Positions 53,301 through 64,000 of a stretch of DNA of 64,000 nt are shown one piece after another (the first letter of the stretch is position 1; each line of letters opens with the position of its first letter). The translations under genes and the position numbers were made by a program. This DNA comes from Watersipora subatra (Eukaryota; Bryozoa; Gymnolaemata; Cheilostomatida; Watersiporidae), in assembly GCF_963576615.1 (NCBI RefSeq), contig NC_088711.1, positions 12,199,869 to 12,263,868 on the forward strand, given 5' to 3'. The notes below the pieces were generated by a model, which did not search any database, was not told the DNA's origin, and worked only from the letters and a program-made list of their open reading frames with translations.

Positions 53301-56300
53301 CATAATAGCTATGACAATAATCAGAGTCAGTTTGAAGAGAAATCAAATATTGACAGTATGATTACATACATAAAATATTTAGATAAATTTTCGCATTAAT
53401 TGTAATACAATAAGTTGAACTTGAGATACTTCCTGCCTCGTTAAACGGACACTAAAAGCCTAAAACTCCTAGATATGACTAAGCTCTGACAAGTTCATAA
53501 GTAGGGTGCCGAGCAAAACAGTTTTCAAAATTAAACTAGCATATCAACTGTATTATATTATTCTAACTAGTTGTACATGTAGTATCACCTTTCTAACTTG
53601 CATAATAAAGTTAGGAAAGTTTATTAGGGTATGGAGCGTGATATGTTGATTAACACAAACGTTTATCGACACAAAATAACTATTTCAGCTCTAGCAGGTA
53701 CAAGCATAAAAATCTCCGAATACATTGTACTATCACCACAAAGCAATATTTCACAAGAAGACATTGCTGCAATTATGAGTTGGTAGTCAATAATTAGAAT
53801 GAGTGAAATAGACATCTGTATTATTTCAATACACAACGCTGTCAGTGCGCATCAGAGCCTTGGCTATCCTTTTGTAATAACAAATAAACATGACAATTAG
53901 ATGTAAGTGCACTTATCGCTTGGCATGACGATAGTGTCAAATATGTCGCCATTCAAATTATGAGGTCAGTGCTGCTGTTATGCTGCCGAGTTCACGAAGA
54001 GTCTGAACCCTTGGTGAAACAGAGGTGAAGCACAAGAAAACCTCCATAAAGCAAAAACTGCGCATGCTCATGCATATGTAATGTGGAACAGATGTTGATG
54101 ATCTAACATTGTTTACTGCCAAGTTGTCAACAGATCCCTAAAGCAGCACATTTTTCCTGATTGACTCATTAAACTGAGAGTAGAGAGGTGCTGACCTTCG
54201 TATAATCCTATACAAACTGAGACTATAGGATATTTGTTGTTTACCGGTGCAAGCTAGATCAAAATGTCACAAAGACCCCCATTAAAGACAACATCCGCTC
54301 AGGGGAAGCATGCTAATTTGCTCGAAGTTCACAATGCCTAAATAATGACAAATTTATTATATGGAGATATTTACTGCTCTGTTTAATGTATATATTTACA
54401 TGTCTAGATGATATGCTACCACTCTGTCTAATGTATATATTTACATGGCTGAATGATATGCTACCACTCTGTCTAATGTATATATTTACATGTCTGAATG
54501 ATATGCTACCACTCTGTCTAATGTATATATTTACATGTCTAAATTGTATGCTATCACTCTGTCTAATGTATATATTTACATGTCTAAATGATACGCTACC
54601 ACTCTGTCTAATGTATATATTTACATGTCTAAATTGTATGCTATCACTCTGTCTAATGTATATATTTACATGTCTAAATTATATGCTACCACTATGTCTA
54701 ATGTATATATTTACATGTCTAAATTATATGCTATCACTCTGTCTAATGTATATGTTTACATGTCTAAATTATATGCTACCACACTGCCTAATGTATATAT
54801 TTACATGTCTAAATGATATGCTACCACTCTGCCTAATGTATATATTTACATGTCTGAATGATATGCTATCACTCTGTCTAATGTATATATTTACATGTCT
54901 AAATGATATGCTACCACTCTGCCTAATGTATATATTTACATGTCTGAATGATATGCTATCACTCTGTCTAATGTATATGTTTACATGTCTAAATTATATG
55001 CTACCACACTGCCTAATGTATATATTTACATGTCTAAATGATATGCTACCACTCTGCCTAATGTATATATTTACATGTCTGAATGATATGCTATCACTCT
55101 GTCTAATGTATATATTTACATGTCTAAATGATACGCTACCACTCTGTCTAATGTATATATTTACATGTCTAAATTGTATGCTATCACTCTGTCTAATGTA
55201 TATATTTACATGTCTAAATTATATGCTACCACTATGTCTAATGTATATATTTACATGTCTAAATTATATGCTATCACTCTGTCTAATGTATATGTTTACA
55301 TGTCTAAATTATATGCTACCACACTGCCTAATGTATATATTTACATGTCTAAATGATATGCTACCACTCTGTCTAATGTATATATTACATGTCTAAATTA
55401 TATGCTATCACTCTGTCTAATGTATATGTTTACATGTCTAAATTATATGCTACCACTCTGTCTAATGTATATATTACATGTCTAAATTATATGCTATCAC
55501 TCTGTCTAATGTATATATTTACATGTCTAAATGATATGCTATCACTCTGTCTAATGTATATGTTTACATGTCTAAATTATATGCTACCACTCTGTCTAAT
55601 GTATATATTTACATGTCTAAATGATATGCTACCACTCTGTCTAATGTACATATTTACGTGTCTAAATAATATGCTACTATTCTGTCTAATGAATATATTT
55701 ACATGTCTAAATTATATGCTACCACTCTGTCTGATGTATATATTTACATGCCTAAATGATATGCTACCACTCTGTCTAATGTACATATTTACTTGTCTAG
55801 ATGATAAGCTACCACTCTGTCTAATGTATGTATTTACATGTCTAAATAATATACTACCACACTATCTAATGTACATATTTACATGTCTAGATGATATACT
55901 GATTGAATTATCCTTTAACAATTTTTATAATTTGTGCGTTGTGATTAGACAATTTCTTATTATATTATAGAATTATAAAATCCTCAACTAAACTGGTCTC
56001 TACCTTTTTCTTGTAGCATACAGATGGCAGTTTTCTAAATTTTTAAATACTTTTCAGAGCTGAAAAATTTGTTGAAAATAGTAGTGACACAGGTTAATCT
56101 TTCACAATTGGCATGGCTGAGTAAAGGTCTGCTCTTTTTATTATAGAGCTTCCAATTTGGTAACTGATTTTGCCTGAACCTTGTGACAGGGATGAATTTA
56201 GAATGCGTACAAAGCTGTCACCTGAGCATTTGTGTATGATGGAGCTCAGTGTACCGAGTCCCAGCTGAACAAATCTTGTCTACTTAAAAATGTAATGCCA

Positions 56301-59300
56301 CACTAAAATGTCAAATGCCACTCCATCATTTTAATGTGAGCAGCTAAAAACTTTAATATAGCATTAACACATGCAAACTAATCTTAAAAATTGCTATTGG
56401 CATATCCATGAATATTTAACAATTTTGAGGAAGAGTTGGGCTGGGATTATTGTCAAAATTTATAATAAAAAAAGAAGTCACAGCTCAAAACAAGTGAAAG
56501 TTCCAAACAAAATATCTAAAAACATAAGAATTTTTTTCTAAGTCAGCCAGCAGTTAACGCTTGAAAATATAGAAAACTCTGAGTACCTAAAATACTGATG
56601 TTTCTATAGACATCTATAGAAGCATTGACAACATTGAAGTATGTTTCTATAGATATCTATAGAAGCATTGACAACATTGAAGTATGTTTCTATAGACATC
56701 TATAGAAACATTGACAACATTGAAGTATGTTTCTATAGATATCTATAGAAGCATTGACAACATTGAAGTATGTTTCTATAGATATCTATAGAAACATTGA
56801 CAACATTGAAGTATGTTTTTATAGATATCTATAGAAACATTGACAACATTGAAGTATGTTTCTATAGATATCTATAGAAGCATTGACAACATTGAAGTAT
56901 GTTTCTATAGATATCTATAGAAACATTGACAACATTGAAGTATGTTTCTATAGATATCTATAGAAGTACATGAGACTGCAGGTAGCAGCAGTAGGTCAGT
57001 GTATATATTACATTATTGTATTAAATATAAAGCTTCATACAATACTAAGTAGAGATGCCCCGATTCTAATTTCACTAGCCGATTCAGATACCGATTCGAT
57101 ATACCGATTCTTATTGAAAAATAATCCGATTCAGATACCGATTTAGATCTTTTGCGTTGCATAGATAATTGTTAATTTTATTATGCAAATATAATGCAAA
57201 AAAACTATAAATATTGATGAATTATTCGTTTGTATTTATGGAAAAAAGATATACATGTATAATTACTAAGCTATGCTTAAGCAAGACTGTTGCCCACGCT
57301 CTGTCCTTTCCGTGTGACTTGAGATTGCAAACATGACAAGTGGTCTCGAGTGTGAGACCGAGTGTTAGACGCACGGATGCCGTGTTTGCATTGAACTCGT
57401 AGAGTATGCAAGACTAGGTAAGCGAGTTATTAAAACAGTGGCTGTAGGACTAAACTCCAAGGTAAACAAGTCCGTTGATTAAGAAAGAAAAGTCATCACT
57501 GAAAAGTACCTGACAGCACGGCTCATTGAGCGGCAGCTAAATTATAATTTAATAAAAATAGGTTAACAGAGCCCACATGGGTAATGAATGAAGGCCTAGA
57601 CCGGCTCAGGTAATCAGCCACAATGAACGCACACTCGCAGTCGTAGATCATAAGGTGCGTTCATATCTTCCGACTTTGAGCACAATACATTTACTCTATC
57701 ACCGCCAGTTGATGATTCAACACACACTACACCACACTTCTTATTATTTAGTACACGTCTGCTCAAAATTTTAAACGTCTGCTGGATGTCATTTACCTGC
57801 AAGTGCACAAAGCTCTTATAGTTATGAATGAAGGCATGTTTGTGGGAAAAAACATGAAGAATTTTTCTTGTTTTGTATTAAAGACAGAGAAATGAAGTAA
57901 AAGACAAACTGTCTTTAACAACTGCGACAAAACTGGAAGCTTGCAGAGAATTGAGTGAAATGAGAACTAACATTCTCAGGGCAGACCTACACCAAAAGTG
58001 GCTTAGAAACTCCTTGTTAAATCAGTCGCTGGTTAGCGATAAAGGCTAAAGAGTGTTGTTACAAAAAAAGATGATAATCACAAAGGAATTAGATCCCGTG
58101 ACAGTGATACTCGGATAGGTACAAAAAAGAGATATAAATACACTGGAATGCATCAGTGAATGAAATTATAAAATTTAGTTGGTGCAGTTCTCTACCTATG
58201 TAACAATTTATAAGTAGACTTTCAGTTCACTAACATGCTCTGCACTAAGGTAGCAGCAAGGAATAATAAAAACCAACAACTGACACATTGATAAGACTAA
58301 TTTTATTAAAAGCTGAAGTTTTTCCTAGCAGACTCACATCGAGGAAGAGTGCCAAACAGCCTTGTCTTTGTAATTTTAACATAATAAGCATTATAAGATT
58401 AGGTGCTGACTAACTATATCTATTTAAAGCAAGTTGTGCAACAGTGGAAAACATACTGCCTGAGGCTAGTTGTTACACATATCATTAAACAGACTCGAAC
58501 TTTCAGTTATAATTCGATACAGGTATATTTGTTGACTGTGATGCGGGGCTATAAGCACTCGCAAAATGATTTAGACAATCTACCGCTATGCCAGCGATAG
58601 ATTGTCAAATAATTAGAAGATAAAAAGTTGAAGGAACAAAGTCGACACTTAAAATGCCTGCTGGTGATATTTGTTAAAACATCCTTCCATAAATTAATAT
58701 AGAGAATGTCTAAATAGTGTACAACACAAAAACTGCTTCTTAGATGGTAATTGGAAATAATTGATAACTTAGCTCATCAACTAATCAGCATTTCAATAAA
58801 TTGAGGTCGTTGAACACCAATAAGGAATCCACCTGGTACACGATAATCTGATTTACGCAAGATACAAAAAGAACACTTGGACAATGCTGAAACACCTGGA
58901 AATGGAACTTACCAGGCAAGCTTGCGATAAGAAAATATTTTCAACTAAAACATGCAGACTAAACTTGATTTTTCTCAAGCAAAGGTATACCATTGCAATG
59001 CTTATGATTTGGACAAAGTAAACTTTCGAAGTTGATTGATAAAGAGTTATCCCCTCTACAACATATCCTGAAGCTAAGAAGACAACTCCGAAAGAGGATT
59101 TATATGTACTCGCAAGCCTGGCCTTGTTCATTTAAACTAAAAACTATGGTTTTTAGTTTACATGAAAGAGAGATAGATAGAGAGGGAGGGAGGGAAAAAG
59201 ATGGGGAGAAAGCAGGAGGGGAAAAAAGAGGAGGGAGATGGGGTGGAGGTGGAAGAGGGGAGGATGACAAGGAGGGGAGGACGAAGAGGAGGGTAGAGAA

Positions 59301-62300
59301 GGGGGGAAGACGAGGAGGTGGAATAAGGAGGGCAAGGACGAGAAGGAGGGGATGGAAAAGACACAGTAATTATTCAGATAGTTTGGCAGTACAAATAAAA
59401 GTATCAAAGACTGTGATGCGTGTAAGAAATCTAGTTAAAACATAGGAATAGTTGACACTCATTTGCATGCTTTTAACTTTTGCAGAATGTGGATAAGATA
59501 CTATCAACAGCCAAATCCCATGAGCAAAATACAGTCATGAATAAATAGCATCACTAATCAACTTCTTTTCTGAATGCCCTCTTTATTCATTTACCTTATT
59601 TACTGCAGGTCAAATTCTGTAGTTTTGTAGCGAAATAGTATTTACCATGTTTCTTAACAGCAAAGAGTGGTGATTGCACAGAGAACAAGCTTCATACAAA
59701 TATGTGAAACTAACCTTTCAGTTTAACCTTCCGGGTAATGGCAGCAAGCGCTACGCATTCCATTTCAAAATTTCTCACTCCTAATTTTTGGAGCTTCTCC
59801 AGATACCGAAACTTATCTTCCTCAGTGTGATTGCATATCGCTCCATCCACTCTCCCTTGCTCTGTTACAACAACCATTAACCATACAACTTGACAAGCAG
59901 TTTCATGATACAGTACAGAAGAATCACACCAGAATGCTTGTTATGGCTTGAGTCAGCTGCTTAACTTACAATAATCCTGCATCCAGTTATGACTAGAATG
60001 ATATTTTGTTGACTAAATTCGTATGCTGTTAGTAACCTTCTTGGATTATTAACTACTAAGGTACAAAGCTATACAACCAAGATTGACAACTTATAAAACA
60101 GATAAATTATCAATATCTACACTTCAGTAAAAGAGGGATTTTTCATATAATAACCGCGGTTTTTAAACATCTCACATCTCGAACTAATCACAGTCCATTT
60201 GAAAATATCTCAATTTTTTTGTTTTGGTGGCTGAACAAAGATACAAAACTCCAACACTTTCGAAATAACTCGAGTAAACTCAATGAGGCAATTCATTTGC
60301 AAACTTACACCACACTCTATTTCACATTATTTGTAGTACTTGACTTTTTTATTTTACACAAAAAACTGAGAAATGAAGGCTGGGGTACACATTGCAACAG
60401 ATACAGCAATACATACCCCAGCCTAGCCTCCTTCTCTGCTATTAGAGTATTTACAAACAATTCAGTGTATTTTATATGTTACCTTCTAACAGTTTAGGGT
60501 GTAAAATAATGAGAAAATGCTAGTTAGTCTTGGAATGTATGAAAATTATTTACACTATTTGTAACAAAAGGTTACGGATTTTGTACAATTCATTTTTCTT
60601 TTCAGAATAGATTGCGGGCAAAAGCCAAAATCAGACTGTACTTAGAGGTTAATTGACAGCATTTTAAAATTACATGTATTTATACCAACAAAAGTATGAT
60701 ATTTCGTTTTGCAGCAACATTTTTGATGTTAGAATGAAAACCCAGTTTTAGGAACAAAAACACGATACAAGTTCCAAGCTATAATGTAAGGAAGTCCTTT
60801 TTTGGCAAAACACAGACATATGTTTTGCAATATCGACGCTGACGACTGGCCAATATGTGAACGCGAAATAAAAGCACTTCGTTTACACATTTTATCCCAA
60901 TCTAGTTGCCACAATACGTCACTATGGTTACCCAATATGGCAGATAATTATAAAGCAAAATCGAAAACTGATTTGACAAATACCAAAAAAGTCTGCGTCG
61001 TATTTATATGTCCCGCATTAACATTTGAGCCATGGTTATCGAACTGCATTATTCGGCTTGTGTGTACACCCTGTGGAGCGAGCTGGCAAAAAACTCTTTC
61101 TTCACGCAAATGTAAAATTTTAAAAATTGTTCATAAAAATGAGCTATTCTTGAATGTCATCTGTTAAAAACCTCTTAATGTGTTCTATTCCTTCATGAAT
61201 AAGGATGTTGATTGAAATGTTTTTAGATCAACTAGTTACAAAAACGAATGAGTTTAATGTAATTATATCACATCACAGCTGTTTCCAAGTAATTTTTTGG
61301 AAAAATGGATAATCTTTCTGTCCATTCCACAACTTGAAATGTTGATAAAACCTGATATCTGTTCCAAATTACACAAAAATATTATTGAAAAAATATTATT
61401 GTTTTCATATACCGCATACCCCATGCGCTTGCTAATTATTTTAGCAATGCGCCCAAGCGTTACGATGCCCATGTTAAGAAATATTTTGGGACCTAAGTAT
61501 ATATTTTTCCCAGCTACATTATGTTTTTTGGATTCTGATTTGGTACCTTGCGCTCCACAATCATTAAATACAACAAAATTTTTGTTCGTTTAAAACATCT
61601 TTTTACGTTATTTCTTTTAGTTCCAATTAAAACATCTTGGCTTGTATGAATATTTTCCAATTTGTTATTTAATGATTATTTTAATAGCGATATAGTATAT
61701 TAACAAGCGCAAATTCCTCCCCTCAACAGACGAATATTGTGTTCATTACACACGTGTTTCACAGAAGTTCCTATCAGCGCTCGCTTTGTGTATTAGCTTA
61801 CACATCTTTCCTTCTAAACCTAACCAATTAGTAATTCGTAATATATTTCACATTTTACAACAAACATTATAACTTTTGAAGTTTATAATATATGTTTTAA
61901 AGTTTGTTTCATTATCGTTATTATTTCAACTTGCATTCTTTAAAACATAATTTGAGTATCGTGTTTGAAGTTTAAACATTATTCATTTTCCTATCACTGT
62001 TATTATTCCTATCACTGTTATTATTCCTATCACTGTTATTATTCCTATCACTGTTATTATTACCTAGTTTCCAATCTTAATTATTAATACTAATTTTTCA
62101 TTTTACCATTTTTGGCAGACATTGTTCTAATAAAATTTCAACTACAAAACACTACCATATTTTGTCATATTTTTTTATCAATCTGTTAAATACATGTATT
62201 CTCAGGAGTTACACATTGTCTCATGTCTGAAACAAAAAACCTGCAATGATTCCTCAGAGGAAAGAGAAGAAAGACTTAAAAAAAATAGGCTGAGGAAAAC

Positions 62301-63289
62301 CGCTGCTAAAGTCTTGGAAACTGAACATCAAAGAAACGAACGCTTAGCAAAGGCTAGAGAAAGGAGAGCACAACTTCGAGCATCACAGACTGATGAAAAA
62401 TGTGCACAAATTTTCGCATGCCAACACTGAAACGAACTAAAATCATATAATTGTATACCAAAGAACTTTTGATTGTAATCGTCACGAAATAAACTATCTT
62501 TAGCCATTACTCTCTAATGAGTTCACATTTACATTTAAACACATTTACGTTTTTATTTTTCCTTCTATTTTATTTCAACGAAACACTTCGTTCAGGTATA
62601 AAATTTTAAACTTCCAGTTGTTTGAAAACCTTCACATTTGTTTTATTTATTTTTAACTTAGTTATCCTGTACAAAACCTTTTCCTCATGATATGAAGTTT
62701 GAAAATTACAGTTGTTTGACAAAGTTTGAAAAAATGTACAGTTGCTTTTATTTTCTCTCTTAATTTATTTCAACTACACCAAACATTTCTCTCATGATAT
62801 GTAGTTAGAAAGCTGGAATGGCAAATGTTGTTATATGTTAAATACAAATCAATTTTCAGTCCAAAGACTCTTTTATTACCCGGGCAATGCTGGGTAGGAC
62901 AACTAGTATATTATATTAGTATAATATAATAGTATATATATTATGCTTAATTTAATATACTTGAAATCGCACTTACAGCAGAAAATTTAGCAACAAATTG
63001 AGCAAAGGCAGAAAGTGTGATATGGAAGCAGACTTTGCGCAAAGAAATCATAAGTTATGATAAAACATAATATGTGATATGACAGGGAAAGCAGAAAGCA
63101 TGAGATGATGAGGCAGAAAACATTTAGACAAGTATGAAGCACTGACTGACCTTGATAGAAATCATTGGCGCAAATAGTTTTTCCTCTCACCACGTCAAAG
63201 TCCAAATCTGCAGGCTGACAGTTCTTTATGGAATCACCGAGTTCCTCATCAAGCACGGCCTCGCTTGTCACTCTCTCCCCAAGTATGAT
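50399..63289 (-). CDS. UPP: Uridine phosphorylase, last three exons (N-terminus outside the window)
   Basis: Uridine phosphorylase splits uridine with phosphate into uracil and ribose-1-phosphate (cytosolic pyrimidine salvage). Exons are 63151-63289, 59715-59861 and 50399-50544, phases 0, 1, 1, with stop TAA at 50399-50401. The first reads IILGERVTSEAVLDEEL...ANDFYQ. The second has EQGRVDGAIC, with the Gln and Arg that in the family contact uracil, and the ribose-binding acidic motif as NFEMEC (vertebrates have EMES). The last reads AVVCVTLLNRMKGDQVTTP and ends in TEYEKRP...ELQRQQN. This is a near-colinear match to the C-terminal half of vertebrate UPP1/UPP2; which of the two cannot be told. 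The upstream exons with the phosphate-binding region must lie beyond 64,000. The 9.2-kb last intron holds two minisatellites, a piggyBac-like element and a LINE remnant. Confidence 0.94.
50805..51507 (+). mobile_element. PiggyBac-like element, 703 bp, internally deleted
   Basis: The left end CCCTTTGGCTAGGGAAA and the complement of the right end CCCTTTGGTTGGGTAAA are matching terminal inverted repeats. The right flank is TTAA (51,508) and the left is ATAA, the piggyBac target with one change. An internal frame (51,035-51,340) encodes an acidic stretch (LLSDQYDNNSDDGSDVNSEG) like the N-terminus of piggyBac transposases; the catalytic part is missing. Confidence 0.65.
52352..52480. repeat. 33-bp tandem repeat, about 4 copies
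   Basis: Unit TAGTAGTAGCTGTAAGTTGT plus 13 bases. The period is a multiple of three, so the minus strand stays open by chance. Confidence 0.9.
52535..52555. repeat. Short (TA)n tract
   Basis: About 10 TA units. Confidence 0.9.
52595..52925 (+). pseudogene. LINE polyprotein C-terminal remnant
   Basis: The plus-strand frame begins RISWTDHITNVEILRRAGRE, typical of the region after RT in animal LINEs (SW.DHI.N..VL.R...). It then breaks down into stops and frameshifts (FGHI-like and GR.R-like parts still visible). Confidence 0.6.
54376..55902. repeat. 45-bp minisatellite, about 34 units, with 540-bp higher-order period
   Basis: Unit ATGTATATATTTACATGTCT followed by AAATGATATGCTACCACTCTGTCTA split over variants. 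Variant patterns around 54,575-54,816 recur exactly 540 bp (12 units) later at 55,115-55,356. One-base losses at about 55,386 and 55,475 shift the frame. Confidence 0.97.
56600..56967. repeat. 43-bp minisatellite with an internal 20-bp palindrome
   Basis: About 8.6 units of GTTTCTATAGATATCTATAG plus AAGCATTGACAACATTGAAGTAT. Most units contain TTCTATAGATATCTATAGAA, a perfect palindrome; the first units carry a C variant. Confidence 0.95.
57048..57150. repeat. hAT-like transposon end (CCGATT repeats)
   Basis: TAGAGATGCCCCGATTCTAA followed by repeated CCGATTCAGATACCGATT resembles the AGRGATGC-CCGATT ends of hAT-type elements. The other end was not found. Confidence 0.35.
58574..58606. repeat. 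Fold-back, 14-bp stem with one mismatch
   Basis: GACAATCTACCGCT and AGCGATAGATTGTC with a 5-nt loop. Confidence 0.8.
59165..59360. repeat. Purine-rich (GA/GGAGG) tract of about 190 bp
   Basis: The plus strand is almost all A/G, with many GGG runs (GAGGGAGGGAGGGAAAAAGA at its start). It lies in the last uridine phosphorylase intron, preceded by a 12-bp fold-back (59,133-59,160). Confidence 0.9.
61989..62062. repeat. 18-bp tandem repeat, 4 copies
   Basis: Unit TCCTATCACTGTTATTAT. Confidence 0.9.
62194..62430 (+). pseudogene. Helitron replicase N-terminus-like remnant
   Basis: The frame encodes a charged repeat (EEREERLKKNRLRKTAAKVL, then HQRNERLAKARERRAQLRAS). This is like the Arg/Glu 'R..Rl...R...R...E' modules found before the Rep domain in animal Helitron proteins. 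No Rep or helicase part follows. A Helitron 3' end in the same orientation lies 470 bp downstream. Confidence 0.4.
62870..62906 (+). mobile_element. Helitron 3' terminus (plus strand)
   Basis: ACCCGGGCAATGCTGGGT forms an imperfect hairpin, followed by AGGACAA and CTAG/T: the Helitron 3' signature and the same family as the minus-strand copies at 3.3, 4.1 and 42.7 kb. The 5' end was not located. Confidence 0.6.
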
Positions 63290-63595
63290 CTAACAGTAAA
63301 GATAAAACAGAGAGTGATCCTTGCTTTAGTAGACTGTCTCAGCAAAACAAAAATACAGTCTTTTCTGATAATCCATTTATACGCCAGTATAGTTCGACTT
63401 TACATATGTGCTGTATACGACATACCAAAAACCTTTGATATCTTATACAATCAACAATTACTCAAACTAACTGCCAGCATCTGTATAACAGAAACTGGTT
63501 CTATCTCCGCAATTACAATTAGGCTTTCAGACAGGAATTACTGAACAAAGTTTGAGTAGCAAAAGCAAATGTTTCCAGAAAATAATGTGCACAAC

Positions 63596-63663
63596 AGCTA
63601 TTGTAGTTTAGCTTGTTACTTTCTGTAACAAGCTAAACTACAATAGCTTGTTACAGAAAGTAA
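63596..63663. repeat. Perfect fold-back with 23-bp stem and a second overlapping stem
   Basis: Arms 63,596-63,618 and 63,626-63,648 (7-nt loop) are exact complements. In addition, 63,616-63,634 is complementary to 63,645-63,663. So the same word is present three times in alternating orientation. Confidence 0.92.
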
Positions 63664-64000
63664 AACAAAATTTATTACAAGGAATTTATGACGTAGACCA
63701 TATCATAACAATACATACTACTTTGGCGTATCGGTGAAACGATGAATGATTTAAGCTTCAACAGCCTTTTCTAGTAGTTACATTTTTGCCAAATAGGCTT
63801 ATTGCCTGTTTAAGTACTTTGTTCAACAAATTTAATCTATCACAATGCAACAACATTCACTTCACATAATGGCTTAACTTCGTGTTACGCACTAGCATAC
63901 AGATTCGGTGCCGAGAAGAAAATAAACTACACGAAACATTTACTGACGCTAAAGGTCAAAACATTTACTGCGGCTAAAGGTTGTGTTAGTATGCTCAGCC

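Larger units (their letters stand above)
60000..63150. other. Uridine phosphorylase intron without further supported exons
   Basis: Apart from the 18-bp repeat and Helitron debris, two plus-strand frames (60,802-61,167 and 61,297-61,593) are open but show no motif I recognise. They may be old transposon sequence. Confidence 0.4.

Noticed and set aside
54386-55396. 336-codon open frame on the plus strand
   Set aside because: It is the 45-bp minisatellite read in frame; the frame breaks where units lose one base and there is no unique sequence.

Overview
The window is AT-rich animal nuclear DNA. Its genes are cut into short exons (48-280 bp, one of 980 bp) by long introns with GT..AG ends, and many kinds of decayed mobile elements and satellites lie in between. 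The gene families (DNAJC14 with a Jiv90 domain, uridine phosphorylase, a secreted astacin with EGF, PAN and lectin-like parts) are metazoan. Helitrons, piggyBac-like and LINE debris, and a hammerhead-ribozyme repeat point to an invertebrate, perhaps a lophotrochozoan. The species cannot be named from the sequence. I built the gene models by hand from splice sites and reading phase.

All three recognisable genes lie on the minus strand. (1) 8.8-33.0 kb: a DNAJC14-type J protein. Its J domain, Jiv90 zinc region and basic tail lie in eight exons at 8,782-15,977 and are secure. Five upstream exons at 24,307-33,044 encode a Ser-rich region and a hydrophobic stretch. They join the J-domain exon in phase, giving a 761-residue model close to the family length. 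(2) 42.1-49.2 kb: a complete ten-exon secreted astacin metalloprotease of 577 residues: signal peptide, prodomain, furin-like site, catalytic domain, EGF, PAN/apple and C-type-lectin-like end. (3) 50.4-63.3 kb: the last three exons of uridine phosphorylase, with the N-terminus beyond the right edge.

The left 5 kb is a mobile-element graveyard: a frameshifted gag fragment, a dispersed repeat in three copies, a THAP-like fragment, two minus-strand non-autonomous Helitrons, a LINE end and, between the Helitrons, the most interesting object in the window. This is two direct copies of a type I hammerhead ribozyme 260 nt apart, flanked by (TA)n, which is the layout of a metazoan retrozyme. Other elements are a third Helitron in the last astacin intron, a fourth Helitron end at 62.9 kb, a piggyBac-like element in a uridine phosphorylase intron, an inverted-repeat element at 34.3-35.05 kb and LINE remnants at 16.5-17.3 and 52.6-52.9 kb.

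Tandem repeats are many. The largest is a 45-bp minisatellite of about 34 units with a 540-bp higher-order period; a 43-bp minisatellite carries a 20-bp palindrome in most units. Several near-perfect fold-back sequences are scattered through the window. The stretches 5.4-8.7, 18.3-24.2, 33.1-42.1 and 60-63.1 kb hold no gene I can support apart from the small features listed.
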